Position numbers and translations under genes: made by a program. Below the pieces are notes generated by a model. The model saw nothing but the letters and a program-made list of their open reading frames with translations. It ran no database searches and was not told where the DNA came from. This document shows, in pieces, positions 45,745 through 55,014 of a stretch of DNA of 64,000 nucleotides. Origin of the DNA: Acanthosepion lycidas (lineage: Eukaryota > Mollusca > Cephalopoda > Sepiida > Sepiidae); NCBI GenBank assembly GCA_963932145.1, contig OZ010586.1:71066365-71130364 (forward strand), written 5' to 3'. Numbering within the stretch: position 1 is the first letter of the stretch; every line of letters starts with the position of its first letter.

Positions 45745-46090
45745 CTTGGAGAGGCATCATGCCTTGGGAGACTATTGGGCCTTACACTCACACCTGACCT
45801 CAAGTGGAACTCATACAGACAATCCATTGCTAAGGATGCAGGTAAAATGGTCGGCTCCCTGTACCACCCCAGTAAGTACCTGACTCTTCTTGCTATCCTT
45901 TACATGAACCATATCAGGCTATAAATGGAGTACTGCTGCCATATTTGGGTGGGAGCCATCCAGACCACACTCTCTAGCCTCAATAGCATCTAAAAACGTC
46001 TCTGAGTCCTTAGGGGTGACAAATTATTTTCTCATAGGTTGGATATGGCAATCCTCTCACTGTTCTATGGCTTCTTCCATAATATAACAA
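45745..46090 (+). pseudogene. Jockey-like LINE remnant (reverse transcriptase end)
   Basis: The frame 45706-45921 includes CLGRLLGLTLTPDLKWNSYR, then QSIAKDAGKMVGSLYHPSKY and LAILYMNHIRL before a stop. Shifted frames go on with MEYCCHIWVGAIQ and DKLFSHRLDMAILSLFYGFF. It follows the same order as the remnants at 4.4 and 48.6 kb. Confidence 0.75.
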
Positions 46091-46409
46091 TAAAATAAAC
46101 AATTGTTGATAATTAACTATAGTGGCCTCAGCATAAATTTGTATAATTTTCACCTCTTTTCAGCAAATTTATAAACTTTTGTTTAACCCCTTCCCTAGTC
46201 TAGATGTGCATATACATTTATACTGAAAGTGTTTTTATTTTCAGATATGGGCAAATAAACACATCCAAAATACAACATTCAAAAACCAGCTACAGACGTG
46301 TTTATACATCGATCTTGATTCTTTTTATGCCCTTCTGAGCTTGAAACGAGTCCAATTATCAACTCATACATTTGGTAGAGGTCTTCAAGTTGCCTCAGTT
46401 TCTTATTTA
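46091..46409. other. Unrecognised spacer
   Basis: A stretch of AT-rich sequence with no gene or classified repeat. Confidence 0.35.
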
Positions 46410-46511
46410 TTAGGTTGGTGCAAAAATAATGACGTAATAATGTTGTTTATTGATGTATTTTTTAACGTCAAAAAACGACATTATTACGTCATTATTTTTG
46501 CACCAACCTAA
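46410..46511. mobile_element. Palindromic mariner MITE, copy 4
   Basis: This 102-bp element has the standard ends and TA flanks (46408-46409 and 46512-46513). The centre differs from copy 3 by several substitutions. Confidence 0.9.
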
Positions 46512-46619
46512 TATTATATTAAAAACAAATAAAAAGAATTTGTCTAAAAATGGAATTTGTCTAAAAACGGAATGTTTTTCCCAAAATAATTGGCAGGAAG
46601 GGGTTAATAATTGTTATAT

Positions 46620-46985
46620 TTAATGATTATTGAATTTGCAGAGTTATTGGTCCTGACCTAGCATCTCACCTTTAGCCCCTTTTCCACCAACATGATGTAA
46701 CATCCTTGTGTCTTTTCTATAAATACTTTCATGGTAATTGTTCTGATGAACTCTTCTCTATGGTATCTAGACTTTATGAATTTAAGCACAGTACTAGAAT
46801 AACAACAAGATCTCATCATTTTACGTTCTATGCTAATAGTTTCTTTTATCACACTTTTTGATTATCTTTCAGCTTTCTGCTTCCCACTTCCCAGACAACC
46901 TTAATCTTCAAAAATTTAAATGCAATGTCAATTGTTATCGTCAGTCCTTGGGAATGCCATATTAAGCCTATTTAAAATCTTATGA
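46620..46985 (+). pseudogene. Jockey-like LINE C-terminal remnant
   Basis: Frames read VIGPDLASHL, then CLFYKYFHGNCSDELFSMVS, RLYEFKHSTRITTRSHHFTF and YANSFFYHTF. The reading resembles the remnants at 15.0 and 36.3 kb. The end near 46985 lacks a clean tail. Confidence 0.7.
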
Positions 46986-47027
46986 AGATTTCTTTTATCT
47001 TGATCAAACTATCATCAGTCATACTGA

Positions 47028-47751
47028 ACTAGCGGCATGGCCCGGCATTGCCCGTGCTTGATTCAAAAATCATACGACTCATACAGCAATCGCTATCACT
47101 TCTTAAAATATTTTTTCCCTTCCTTGCCTTTAAAGAAGTGCCCTTTGCCATGCTGATGTTGCTACATGCCTTACTTCTTGCCTATCTCACACTGCAAATT
47201 TTTTTTAAGCTCTATACTAAACATTAAATCTGTTACAAAAAAAGAACTAAACAAAATGAACACAAAACAATCAGCTTTAAAAAAGGACTCGTAACTGGAA
47301 AAACTGAATGAAAAAAGAATGTTAACAACAAATACTTTTTCACACCCAACCCAGTTCTGCAGAATCAGAATCAATGTTGAGTTTAAGCAAGCGAATGAGC
47401 CAATTGGAGTAAAGTGCCATGCAGATTTAAATTTTTCCCACTTGTGACGAATGCAGCTATCGATTTTTTTTGCATGCTAGTTAACATTCATGTCAGTCAG
47501 CTGTTGGCTTTCACACTGGCCAATAGAATCTTCCTGCCTATTCGTGGCAGCCAGCTATAGGTTCTCACTCTGGCCAGTAGAAAATGGCCGCAGACTACAT
47601 GAAAAGTGCTGTAGAAGCATGAAAAAATCGATTATTTCCACTATTGATGAGAGTTGGGAAATGCAAGGTTGGTCTTGGTCTTCCCGCTAACTTGGAGCAT
47701 GTGCATGTAAATTTTGGTGTAAATCTGTCAAAAATTGCAGCCATGCATTCG

Positions 47752-47799
<48 letters not shown>

Positions 47800-47821
47800 C
47801 CTGCTTTTTATATATAGAGAT
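47028..47821. mobile_element. Unclassified element with GGCATTGCCCG start and TATATATAGAG end
   Basis: The block begins ACTAGCGGCATGGCCCGGCATTGCCCGTG-like (written here in part: GGCCCGGCATTGCCC) and ends after a (CA)n run with TTTTATATATAGAGA. Elements with a very similar start and end occur widely in animal genomes as I remember them; I cannot name the class. The interior has repeated GGCCAATAGA/GGCCAGTAGA blocks and no intact frame. Confidence 0.4.
47756..47798. repeat. (CA)n microsatellite
   Basis: About 21 CA units lie near the 3' end of the element just described. Confidence 0.95.
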
Positions 47822-48398
47822 TGGAGCCACCATGATTCACAGGAGTTGAAATTGAATGTTCTTGCATTCCCTTTTTATGATTAGCATTTTTTATTTCTAA
47901 TAATGCTGTATAACCTTTTTTTTTTATCATTTAACCCCAAGCAAGATAGTGAAAGAGAATTAGAAAACTCTAGTAAGAAGGAAATAGAAAAACAGCAATA
48001 AAGTAACAGGATTCAGGAAGACGAACAAATAGCAATTGACATTGCATTTAAATTTCTCAAGATTGTAGGTGACAGGAAAGCTAGAAATTGTGAAAGTGTT
48101 TCACAGGCAAGAAGTGCAAGAAAAGAAACTGTTAGGATAGAATAGTTGGTTGCATCTAGCTAGTTCACCAGTAAAATGGTGAGACTTAGTTACCAATCTA
48201 GGAGCACACTTAAATTCATACAGTCAGAGCACCAAGGAGAAAAGCTTGTCAGAACAACTGCCATGAAAATATTTGTAGAAAAGACAGAGTGAAGTCATGC
48301 CATATCAGTGGGAAAGTGACTGAAGTCAAAATGCCAGGCCAGGATTGATTACTTGAAAGACACTTCTTTAAATTTTGTCAAGAACCTCAAGATATATA

Positions 48399-48569
48399 CA
48401 GTGTAACCCGGATATAAGAGAGTTGTCGGGACCGGAGAAGAAGTCTCTTATATCCGAGTTTCTCTTATATCCGGGTTAGGTCTATTTTGTTTAGGTAAGT
48501 ATGGCTCTAATTTGGGACCAGAGAAAATCTCTCCTATATCCGGGTTTCTCTTATATCCGGGTTACACTG
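48399..48569. mobile_element. Pogo/Tigger-like MITE, copy 2
   Basis: This 171-bp element is about 95% identical by eye to the copy at 44063-44231. It has the same CAGTGTAACCCGGATATAAG ends and TA on both sides (48397-48398 and 48570-48571). It interrupts the inverted jockey-like LINE. Confidence 0.85.
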
Positions 48570-48824
48570 TAGTAGTTAGCACCAGACCAAATTTTGCAGC
48601 AATACTCAATACACAGAAAGATGGTAGATTTATATATGTGCAAGAGGGATTCTGATGAAAAGGATTGTCTGGCAGGACACATTGAACAAACTTTCCAAGC
48701 AGTTGACCTTGCAATTGATTCAATAAAATCATTTCCATTTGATGTCAGTGGAAAATGTGTATCCAAGAAGGCACAAAGTTTTGCTCTCCTGGAGTTTAGC
48801 ATCAGCCATGTTGATGGCCGGTAG

Positions 48825-48985
48825 AAAAGGTTGTGGAGTAATGGATAGCGGCTCGTATTGAGGAATTGGAAAGCCAAGTTTGAAAGATATGAATCCTCTT
48901 CTTCTCCCAGCTATGGGTAAATAACAGGACAGACTGGGTTCTATAGCCTTGGATGGCAACTGGTCTGCCACAGAAAGAAATGACA
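48825..48985 (+). repeat. tRNA-type SINE
   Basis: GTGGAGTAATGGATAGCGGC resembles a tRNA 5' region with an A box, and AAAGCCAAGTTTGAAAG is the decayed B-box area. The body CCCAGCTATGGGTAAATAAC and GATGGCAACTGGTCTGCCA follow. Confidence 0.6.
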
Positions 48986-49009
48986 ACCTACTGCAGGAAA
49001 AAAGTCTGC

Positions 49010-49165
49010 CTCATCTATAGAACCCGGTCTGTTCTGCTATTTACCTATAGCTGAGGGGAGAATTCATAATTTTCCCAAGGGTATCAGCATGTAAGTGAAT
49101 GTAATGGATTTAACTGGATTTTGAACTTGGCTCTCCGATTCCTCAATCCATTACCCCACCATCCC
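49010..49165 (-). repeat. tRNA-type SINE, inverted relative to its neighbour
   Basis: On the minus strand it reads GGTAATGGATTGAGGAATCG, GAGAGCCAAGTTCAAAATCC, then TACCCTTGGGAAAATTATGA. It forms an inverted pair with the SINE at 48825-48985. Confidence 0.6.
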
Positions 49166-49310
49166 ACAGTTTCTAGTACGTTGTCAGAAAGAGGAAAGAG
49201 ACTAAAAGGGTGATAATTCAAGAAGTTTAAGGGTTCCCCAGAGTCCTTAAAGACAGGAACTACAGAGGAGGACTCCATATAAAAACTTAATATTTCTTGG
49301 CAGGCTCGTT

Positions 49311-50200
49311 ACCAAGAGTGGCAACCCTAGAAAAATAATTTACACCTCTCCACTATGAAAATGATATGAACTAATTTTACTTTGCTAAGTCTTTCTTGCA
49401 GCTCCTTATGACTAAAAGGCTGCCTCACCAGACAATCATTTACAACCATGAAACTAATGTGAACTAATTTTAGTGTGCAAATTCTTACTCCCTGACCACC
49501 GACTAAATGTTGCCCCCTCTACACTCAAAACATTGTCACCTGGCTATTTTTTTTATACATAGTCCTACAGTCCTTTATCAAATTGCTGTGAATTTTTACT
49601 TTTCCTTTTTATTTTATAGATTATCTAACAATTACAAGTTAATACAAGCCACGGCAGCTCAAGTTTATACTTAATGTATCCCATCTCCTCCCACAAGCTA
49701 TGGGTTAAATATTAGGTCTTGTATCTGGAAAAAATATTGTTATCCCCAAAAATTGATTGATGCATTATTCACTCACAAAAAAAAATTATTCATACAATCA
49801 CAAATATTTCAAATTTAAATAATTCATAGGCCATCAAAAACAAGTCAATCAATCAATAATTTGTCCCATTTTAGACTGTTTATTTATTTCTGATAAAATA
49901 TATTTGTAAGCTTAAATGTATATCTGACTTTTATTTATTTTTTATATATTTTTTTCTTTCTGTGTTTAGATGTAATTTCACAAAGGTGAATACTGTAAAG
50001 AGTTAAATTCAAAGAACACAAAAATGCACAATAAATATTAGTTCTTCCAATAAATCAATACAACCTGGGATATATTTCCTCAGTAGAAATTTGGTTTTAA
50101 GGATATTATTGGGGGATAATAAATATTTAAAAAAAATATTGGGGGATTATAAATATTTAAAAAAATATTATTAGAAAATTATAAATATTTTTGAAAATTT
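49311..50200. other. Intergenic sequence with a SINE fragment
   Basis: A SINE tail with AGCTATGGGTTAAATATTAG and CTTGTATCTGGAAAAA lies at 49645-49750. A tandem of about 40-bp units with ATATTGGGGGAT lies at about 50100-50190. Nothing else is recognised. Confidence 0.4.
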
Positions 50201-50214
50201 TAATTAATTTTTAG

Positions 50215-50330
50215 CATACTCAAACTTTCATGCTTACAAAAAAACAAAATATCAAAAGAACAGTTTTTCCCTTGACACTGCTATTATTTTAAATACCTCC
50301 ACTCCTCAGTAATGTTTATAATAATAATTA
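50215..50330 (-). repeat. Unclassified short repeat, family Y, copy 1
   Basis: On the minus strand it carries AAACATTACTGAGGAGT, AAAATAATAGCAGTGTCAA and ACTGTTCTTTTGATA. Other copies are at 50.8, 53.5 and 54.8 kb. Confidence 0.5.
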
Positions 50331-50815
50331 GAATTGTAATAAAGACTAAACACATGATGAAAGTGAATTTATACATTTTTTGTTCCTGAGAATTTAAAAC
50401 AAAAATATTAAACACTATTTATTTATTAGCTTGTTTATTTACAAGGATAATTTTATACTTACAACATTCTAAAAACAAATACAATTAAAACTAATGCAAT
50501 GCAATATTTATCATTTACCAAATTATAAAGAAATATGAAAACAAATTTTATTCATAAATTTATAAACATTTACTAAATTATTAAAATATGTGAACTAGCT
50601 ATAAGAAAATACTTATTATTTATCATTTTATAAAGTTTAAATTGATTGGCAATTAGCTGATGTTTTGCCAACCATTCCAGTCAACAATATAATATAATAA
50701 ATAGTGTAAATAAACAGTTTAATAAATACTGTTTATTATTTTTGTTGTCAATTCTCAAGAACAAAGAAGCTGCATAAATTCACTTTCATATATTTAGGTT
50801 TTATTAAAATTCTGA
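50331..50815. other. AT-rich intergenic sequence
   Basis: Nothing is recognised. Confidence 0.35.
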
Positions 50816-50819
50816 TCAT

Positions 50820-50940
50820 TGCTTTTTAAAACAATAAACATTACCAAGGAGTGTAGGTAGTTAAAATAATAGCAGTTTCAAGGGGAAACTGTCTACTTGA
50901 TACACATTTTTGCAGTCATAAAGGTTCAAATTTGCTTAAT
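50820..50940 (+). repeat. Unclassified short repeat, family Y, copy 2
   Basis: It carries AAAACAATAAACATTACC, AAAATAATAGCAGTTTCAA and CATAAAGGTTCAAATTTGC, in the same order as the copy at 54.8 kb. Confidence 0.5.
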
Positions 50941-51418
50941 TTTCTTTACTTGAAAGTAAATATTCTCAGTAATTTTAATTTTTTACTCATATATTATTGA
51001 TAAATTTTTTTTAAAAATATTCCAGAAATATTCAGAAAGTATACAATACAACTGTTTTCTGTTTTTATCAATGAAAATAGTTATTTACTCACTTCAATAG
51101 AAGACTACAGTAGTGGGGCAGCCAGTAAGTATAGAAGCCACTAGGCAAGTAGAAGTGATCTTCAAGATGTGTTTTTTAACAATCAAACTATGATAGGAAC
51201 TCTTCAGGAATGAAAAAAAAAAATAAACATACCTGATACTTTTCTTGATTTCTTGTAGATGCTTACACATCATTAAAGGAAACACATCTCTTGAGTCAAA
51301 TGAAACAACTTTCAGTCATATTGTACAGTTTAAACAAAGGACTTGTTTGTCTGAAGATGAAATTTAAATATTATAATAAAGTCATTTGTGTTGGTTTCTT
51401 TGTATTTTTGTTACATTT

Positions 51419-51420
<2 letters not shown>
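50941..51420. other. AT-rich intergenic sequence
   Basis: Nothing is recognised. Confidence 0.35.

Positions 51421-51476
<56 letters not shown>
51421..51476. repeat. (TA)n microsatellite
   Basis: About 27 TA units. Confidence 0.95.
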
Positions 51477-51477
<1 letters not shown>

Positions 51478-51550
51478 CTTAGAGTGTTTGGGCTAAAATT
51501 TTATAAGGTTACCATTAGAATCTACATTTCTTGTAAAAATTGGAAGTTAG

Positions 51551-51552
<2 letters not shown>

Positions 51553-51585
<33 letters not shown>

Positions 51586-51790
51586 TAAGAATTTCTTATA
51601 AAGAGGTGATTAGTGTCTATCTACCTACAGTTTCTTATAGAGTGGTGTCTATCTACGTAGAGTTCCTTACAGAGAGGTAATTAGTGTCTATCTACCTATA
51701 GTTTCTTATAGAAATGTGATTGGTGTCTATCTAGTATTTCTTATAGAAATGTGATTAGCATCTATCTACCAAGAATTTTTTATAGAGTGG
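51553..51790. repeat. (TATC)n followed by degenerate ~45-bp tandem units
   Basis: About eight TATC units are followed by about five imperfect units with TTTCTTATAGA, GTGATTAGTG and TCTATCTACC. The larger units contain the tetranucleotide, so the two arrays probably share an origin. Confidence 0.7.
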
Positions 51791-52260
51791 TGATCTTGCA
51801 AGCTATTACTAGTGACTTCTGTCCTCACTGAATATGTACTATTATGGCTTTAACTAATATAACCTTAGTAAATATCTATCTCAGTCATTTTCAATTCTAG
51901 TCTTGTAGTTATATCTAAATCAACCTTTTCTGTTTCGTCCTCTTCGTATTTGTGTTCAAATCAATCTTTACACTTTTTACACTCAAACATAGATAGTGTT
52001 TTGCTGTCTGTGATGCACTTAAAGTCTTAGCTACAGAAACACACGTCTTAATACTTTGACACAATAATCTGTCACTGATTCTCTCATCCCCTGAGGAAAC
52101 ATTTTTCACATTTTTTTTATTTTATTTTATTCAAAGCGGAGCCTGTAGGAAAGTGTCAACTAATTTAGTACCTTTTTGCCACAAAGGTGTGACCTAAATG
52201 CATAGCTTACATATTTTCTGAATGCAGTAACATTTTATCCCTGACTTGTCATTCAGGTTG
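51791..52260. other. Intergenic sequence
   Basis: A 64-codon minus-strand frame (51915-52106) without motifs is present. Nothing is recognised. Confidence 0.35.
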
Positions 52261-52268
52261 TTCTCTGC

Positions 52269-52270
<2 letters not shown>

Positions 52271-52307
<37 letters not shown>

Positions 52308-52422
52308 GTTGGTGCAAAAATAATGACGTAACAATGTCGTTTTTTGACGTTATACGTCAAAAAACGACATTGTTACGTCATTATTTTTGCACCAACCTAA
52401 TATATATATATATATATATATA
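52271..52422. repeat. (TA)n microsatellite split by a MITE
   Basis: TA runs lie at 52271-52303 and 52401-52422, with the mariner MITE between them. Confidence 0.9.
52304..52400. mobile_element. Palindromic mariner MITE, copy 5 (97 bp)
   Basis: The element is an almost perfect palindrome with TTAGGTTGGTGCAAAAATAA ends and centre TGACGTTATACGTCA. It is inserted inside a TA array. Confidence 0.9.
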
Positions 52423-52950
52423 AAGATGGGTGTTACCAAAATCTGGGAAATGTTCTTGCATATGTTATATATATTATAAGTACCAACTTGTTGAGATTCT
52501 TTTATGTTTTAAAACAAATGATTTATTTTATTTTGCAAAGAAAAAAAAAGAAAACAGGTAACTAGTTGTTATAAAAAATGTGGAGAATTTTACTTCCTGA
52601 AAATATTTTTTGTCTCTGTAATCATAGTGATTTTCAGGTGATTGATTGTTTTTTTTTTTTTTTGTTTAATGGCATATCAACACTTTATGGGTCATTTAAT
52701 GCTGAAATTTAATTTTCTTGGAAGCTTTGAAGTAATAAAAATATGATATACGTTGTTCTGCTTTCACAACTGGATAGGTGGTAGATGATACTCAGCTCTT
52801 GCACATATATGTGTTTGTGTGGACATGATTACGAGAGGCGGTGATATTTGTGTGTTTTATGTTGTAGTTTTGTTGAAGTTATATTTTAGAATACAGTTTG
52901 ATTTAAGAAATTGTAAGATATTATATGGATTAATGTCATGAAAGCTCTTT
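52423..52950. other. Intergenic sequence with a family Z fragment
   Basis: A fragment of family Z (GGCATATCAAC, GGTCATTTAATGCTGAAAT) lies at 52670-52750. Nothing else is recognised. Confidence 0.4.
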
Positions 52951-52954
52951 CATT

Positions 52955-53350
52955 TGGTTAGTTGATTTTGTTTCACTGTATATCAATCTATATCGCTTAT
53001 TTAATGCCTAAATCTAAATATCTTGAACAATTTTATATCATCAACTAAATATATTTTAAACGCAATTGTATGCCTTCAATTACATATAAAAAGTATTGTT
53101 AGTCATTTTGTGATAAAATGTATTGTTGGTCATTTTCCTATAGAAATGTATTTTTATACTTTCATAGTGTTTTGTTTTTGTATGAGGAGGTTCACTATTT
53201 GCCCAGAGCTAGGATCCTAACAGTTGCTACCAACAAGAGTCATGGTGAACCTGGGAACAACAGCAATTAAAAGGTGGTTCCATGCTCCTCAAAACCTCCC
53301 AATCAGAGGTCTGGTTTCCAGATGTGGTTTATCTTCATACCCTGGACTAG
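52955..53350 (+). repeat. Unclassified dispersed repeat, family Z, copy 3
   Basis: It has TATATCAATCTATATCGC and TTATTTAATGCC at the start, GTATTGTTAGTCATTTTGTG and AATGTATTGTTGGTCATTTT units in the middle, and CCTGGGAACAACAGCAATTA with CCCAATCAGAGGTCTGG at the end. Confidence 0.65.
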
Positions 53351-53900
53351 ATTTTCAAGTGCATTCCATTTGAATTCTTTCGAGGTTTTATAGTTTTTCT
53401 TACACACACTGATATTATAATTTATCAGAATAAAAAAGAAAAATATAATGCTTCACCTGGCATCTATTTATTCTTTTTTTTAAATGTAAATTCTATTTTT
53501 AAAAACATTCCAAAATACTAGCAATGTTTAATCTTTGTGCCCACAAAAAATGGCATCAAAAGGACCTTTATTCTATTGGTACTGCTATTACCATTGTATT
53601 TATTAGGGGGGCTCCTGTCAGTGCTTTGTGATCTTTGCTATCTCATCAATACTTGCCTTTTTATTTATATATGTTACAAATTAAACTATACACAACTATT
53701 AAAATTTTCATAGATTTTGATGTCATTCTGGGGTCTTTTTTTTTTTCATCCAAATCTGTGAATTTCTTTTGCTCGTGCTAAGCCTCAAAATGTATTTAAA
53801 TTTACTGTTTTTTTTATTCAAAATGTTGAATGTTAAGTTATTCAACTTTTTAACAAGAATTTCATGTTGATGTTAAAAATTGCGACAAAACATTATTGAC
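53351..53900. other. Intergenic sequence with a family Y copy
   Basis: A family Y copy in minus orientation lies at 53495-53590 (TTTGTGCCC, ATCAAAAGGACC). Nothing else is recognised. Confidence 0.4.
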
Positions 53901-53908
53901 TTATTTAT

Positions 53909-54160
53909 TATGACATGTCTCTAAATTGTATTTACATACATTGTATTTATTATGACATGTCTCTAAATTGTATTTACATACATTGTATTTATTATGACAT
54001 GTCTCTAAATTGTATTTACATACATTGTATTTATTATGACATGTCTCTAAATTGTATTTACATACATTGTATTTATTATGACATGTCTCTAAATTGTATT
54101 TACATACATTGTATTTATTATGACATGTCTCTAAATTGTATTTACATACATTGTATTTAT
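53909..54160. repeat. 42-bp tandem repeat, six identical copies
   Basis: The unit begins TATGACATGTCTCTAAATTG and repeats six times without a difference. Because 42 is a multiple of three, frames are open on both strands (14-residue peptides); these are a consequence of the array and not evidence of a gene. Confidence 0.95.
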
Positions 54161-54196
54161 TTTCAATTTTTTTAGTTGAATTGTTCACCTATAATG

Positions 54197-54247
54197 ATAT
54201 GATCCATTAATGTACATAATTAATTTATGTACATTAATGGATCATAT
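54197..54247. repeat. Perfect inverted repeat with 23-bp arms
   Basis: Arms 54197-54219 and 54225-54247 are exact reverse complements (ATATGATCCATTAATGTAC...) with a 5-nt spacer. The pairing extends outwards imperfectly to about 54188-54256. It lies 37 bp from the 42-bp array. Confidence 0.9.
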
Positions 54248-54386
54248 GCACTATAGGCAAACAGTAAAATTAGTACTTTATATGAATACTACCTTATGAA
54301 AATTGAGATGTAGTAGAGTGTAAGGTCTGTATCATAGATTTGGAGTCAGGTAGACACAATGTCCTTGCACTGGTCCTGGCTATTAC

Positions 54387-54690
54387 CAGTACTGGATTTA
54401 CATATGGGATAGTCTAGGCTGTAGCCCAGTGGCCTCAATTCTAGAGTGGCTCCCAAGGACCCTATAGTTTTAGGTTCCTGATAAAACTAAAAAAATAAAG
54501 ACACAAGGAGATTTGTTTATTTTTAGTTTAATAAAGAGTTCCTTTGAACTAATTTAGAGCAAAAAAAGCACTATCTAAAAATATATCTTTTTTTTTCGTT
54601 TATAGATGTTGGAGAGGGTGAACTTACATCACAAATGGGTCCCCCAAATTCAATTAGCCCTGGGGCCTCTTAAGGCTTAAATCTGGTCTT
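54387..54690. mobile_element. hAT-like MITE, second family
   Basis: The left end CAGTACTGGATTTA and the inverted right end CAAGACCAGATTTA are imperfect terminal repeats. GCTATTAC is repeated on both sides (54379-54386 and 54692-54699), an 8-bp duplication as in hAT elements; the match extends to TGGCTATTAC, so the exact edge is uncertain by one or two bases. The interior includes CCTGGGGCCTCTTAAGG and has no gene. Confidence 0.7.
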
Positions 54691-54837
54691 GGCTATTACT
54701 GTATATACTTTTGACTCTCTCATAAATATTTATTTACGAGATTATAAAAATTTGTGAATAAAATACAATGTGATATTTTATAAAAAAATAAATTTAGAAA
54801 GAAATCTTTTTATCCCAAATTTTACAAAAAAAATTCT

Positions 54838-54965
54838 AATCATTGTTTTTAAAACAATAAACATTGCTGAAGGAGTTGAAAGTGCATACAATAATAGTGG
54901 TATCAAAGGAATAACTGTTCTTTTGACACTCTGTTTTTTTGCAGGCACAAAGGTTAAACATTGCC
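54838..54965 (+). repeat. Unclassified short repeat, family Y, copy 4
   Basis: It carries AAAACAATAAACATTGCTG, AATAATAGTGGTATCAAAGG, ACTGTTCTTTTGACACT and CACAAAGGTTAAACATTGCC. Confidence 0.5.
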
Positions 54966-55014
54966 AAAATAGTTATCCATAAATCATTTATCTCACAGGG
55001 TTAAATAAGCTTGA

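Larger units (their letters stand above)
47930..49310 (-). pseudogene. Jockey-like LINE, inverted, carrying SINEs and a MITE
   Basis: Read on the minus strand the pieces are in protein order. 49310-49160 gives SSSVVPVFKDSGEPLNFLNY, an early reverse transcriptase block. A SINE pair lies at 49.0-48.8 kb. Then come KTLCLLGYTFSTDIKWK and IYKSTIFLCIEYCCKIWSGA (48820-48575). After the Tigger-like MITE (48569-48399) the C-terminal part follows, ending at a CTTGCTTGGGGTTAAATGA tail near 47930. Middle reverse transcriptase sequence is missing. Confidence 0.7.

Noticed and set aside
48825-48900. A tRNA gene
   Set aside because: A- and B-box-like motifs are present, but no cloverleaf with an intact acceptor stem could be formed, and the sequence continues as a SINE.
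53901-54188. Open frames on both strands with 14-residue repeats
   Set aside because: They follow directly from six identical 42-bp units. No start context, splice sites or related protein were seen.
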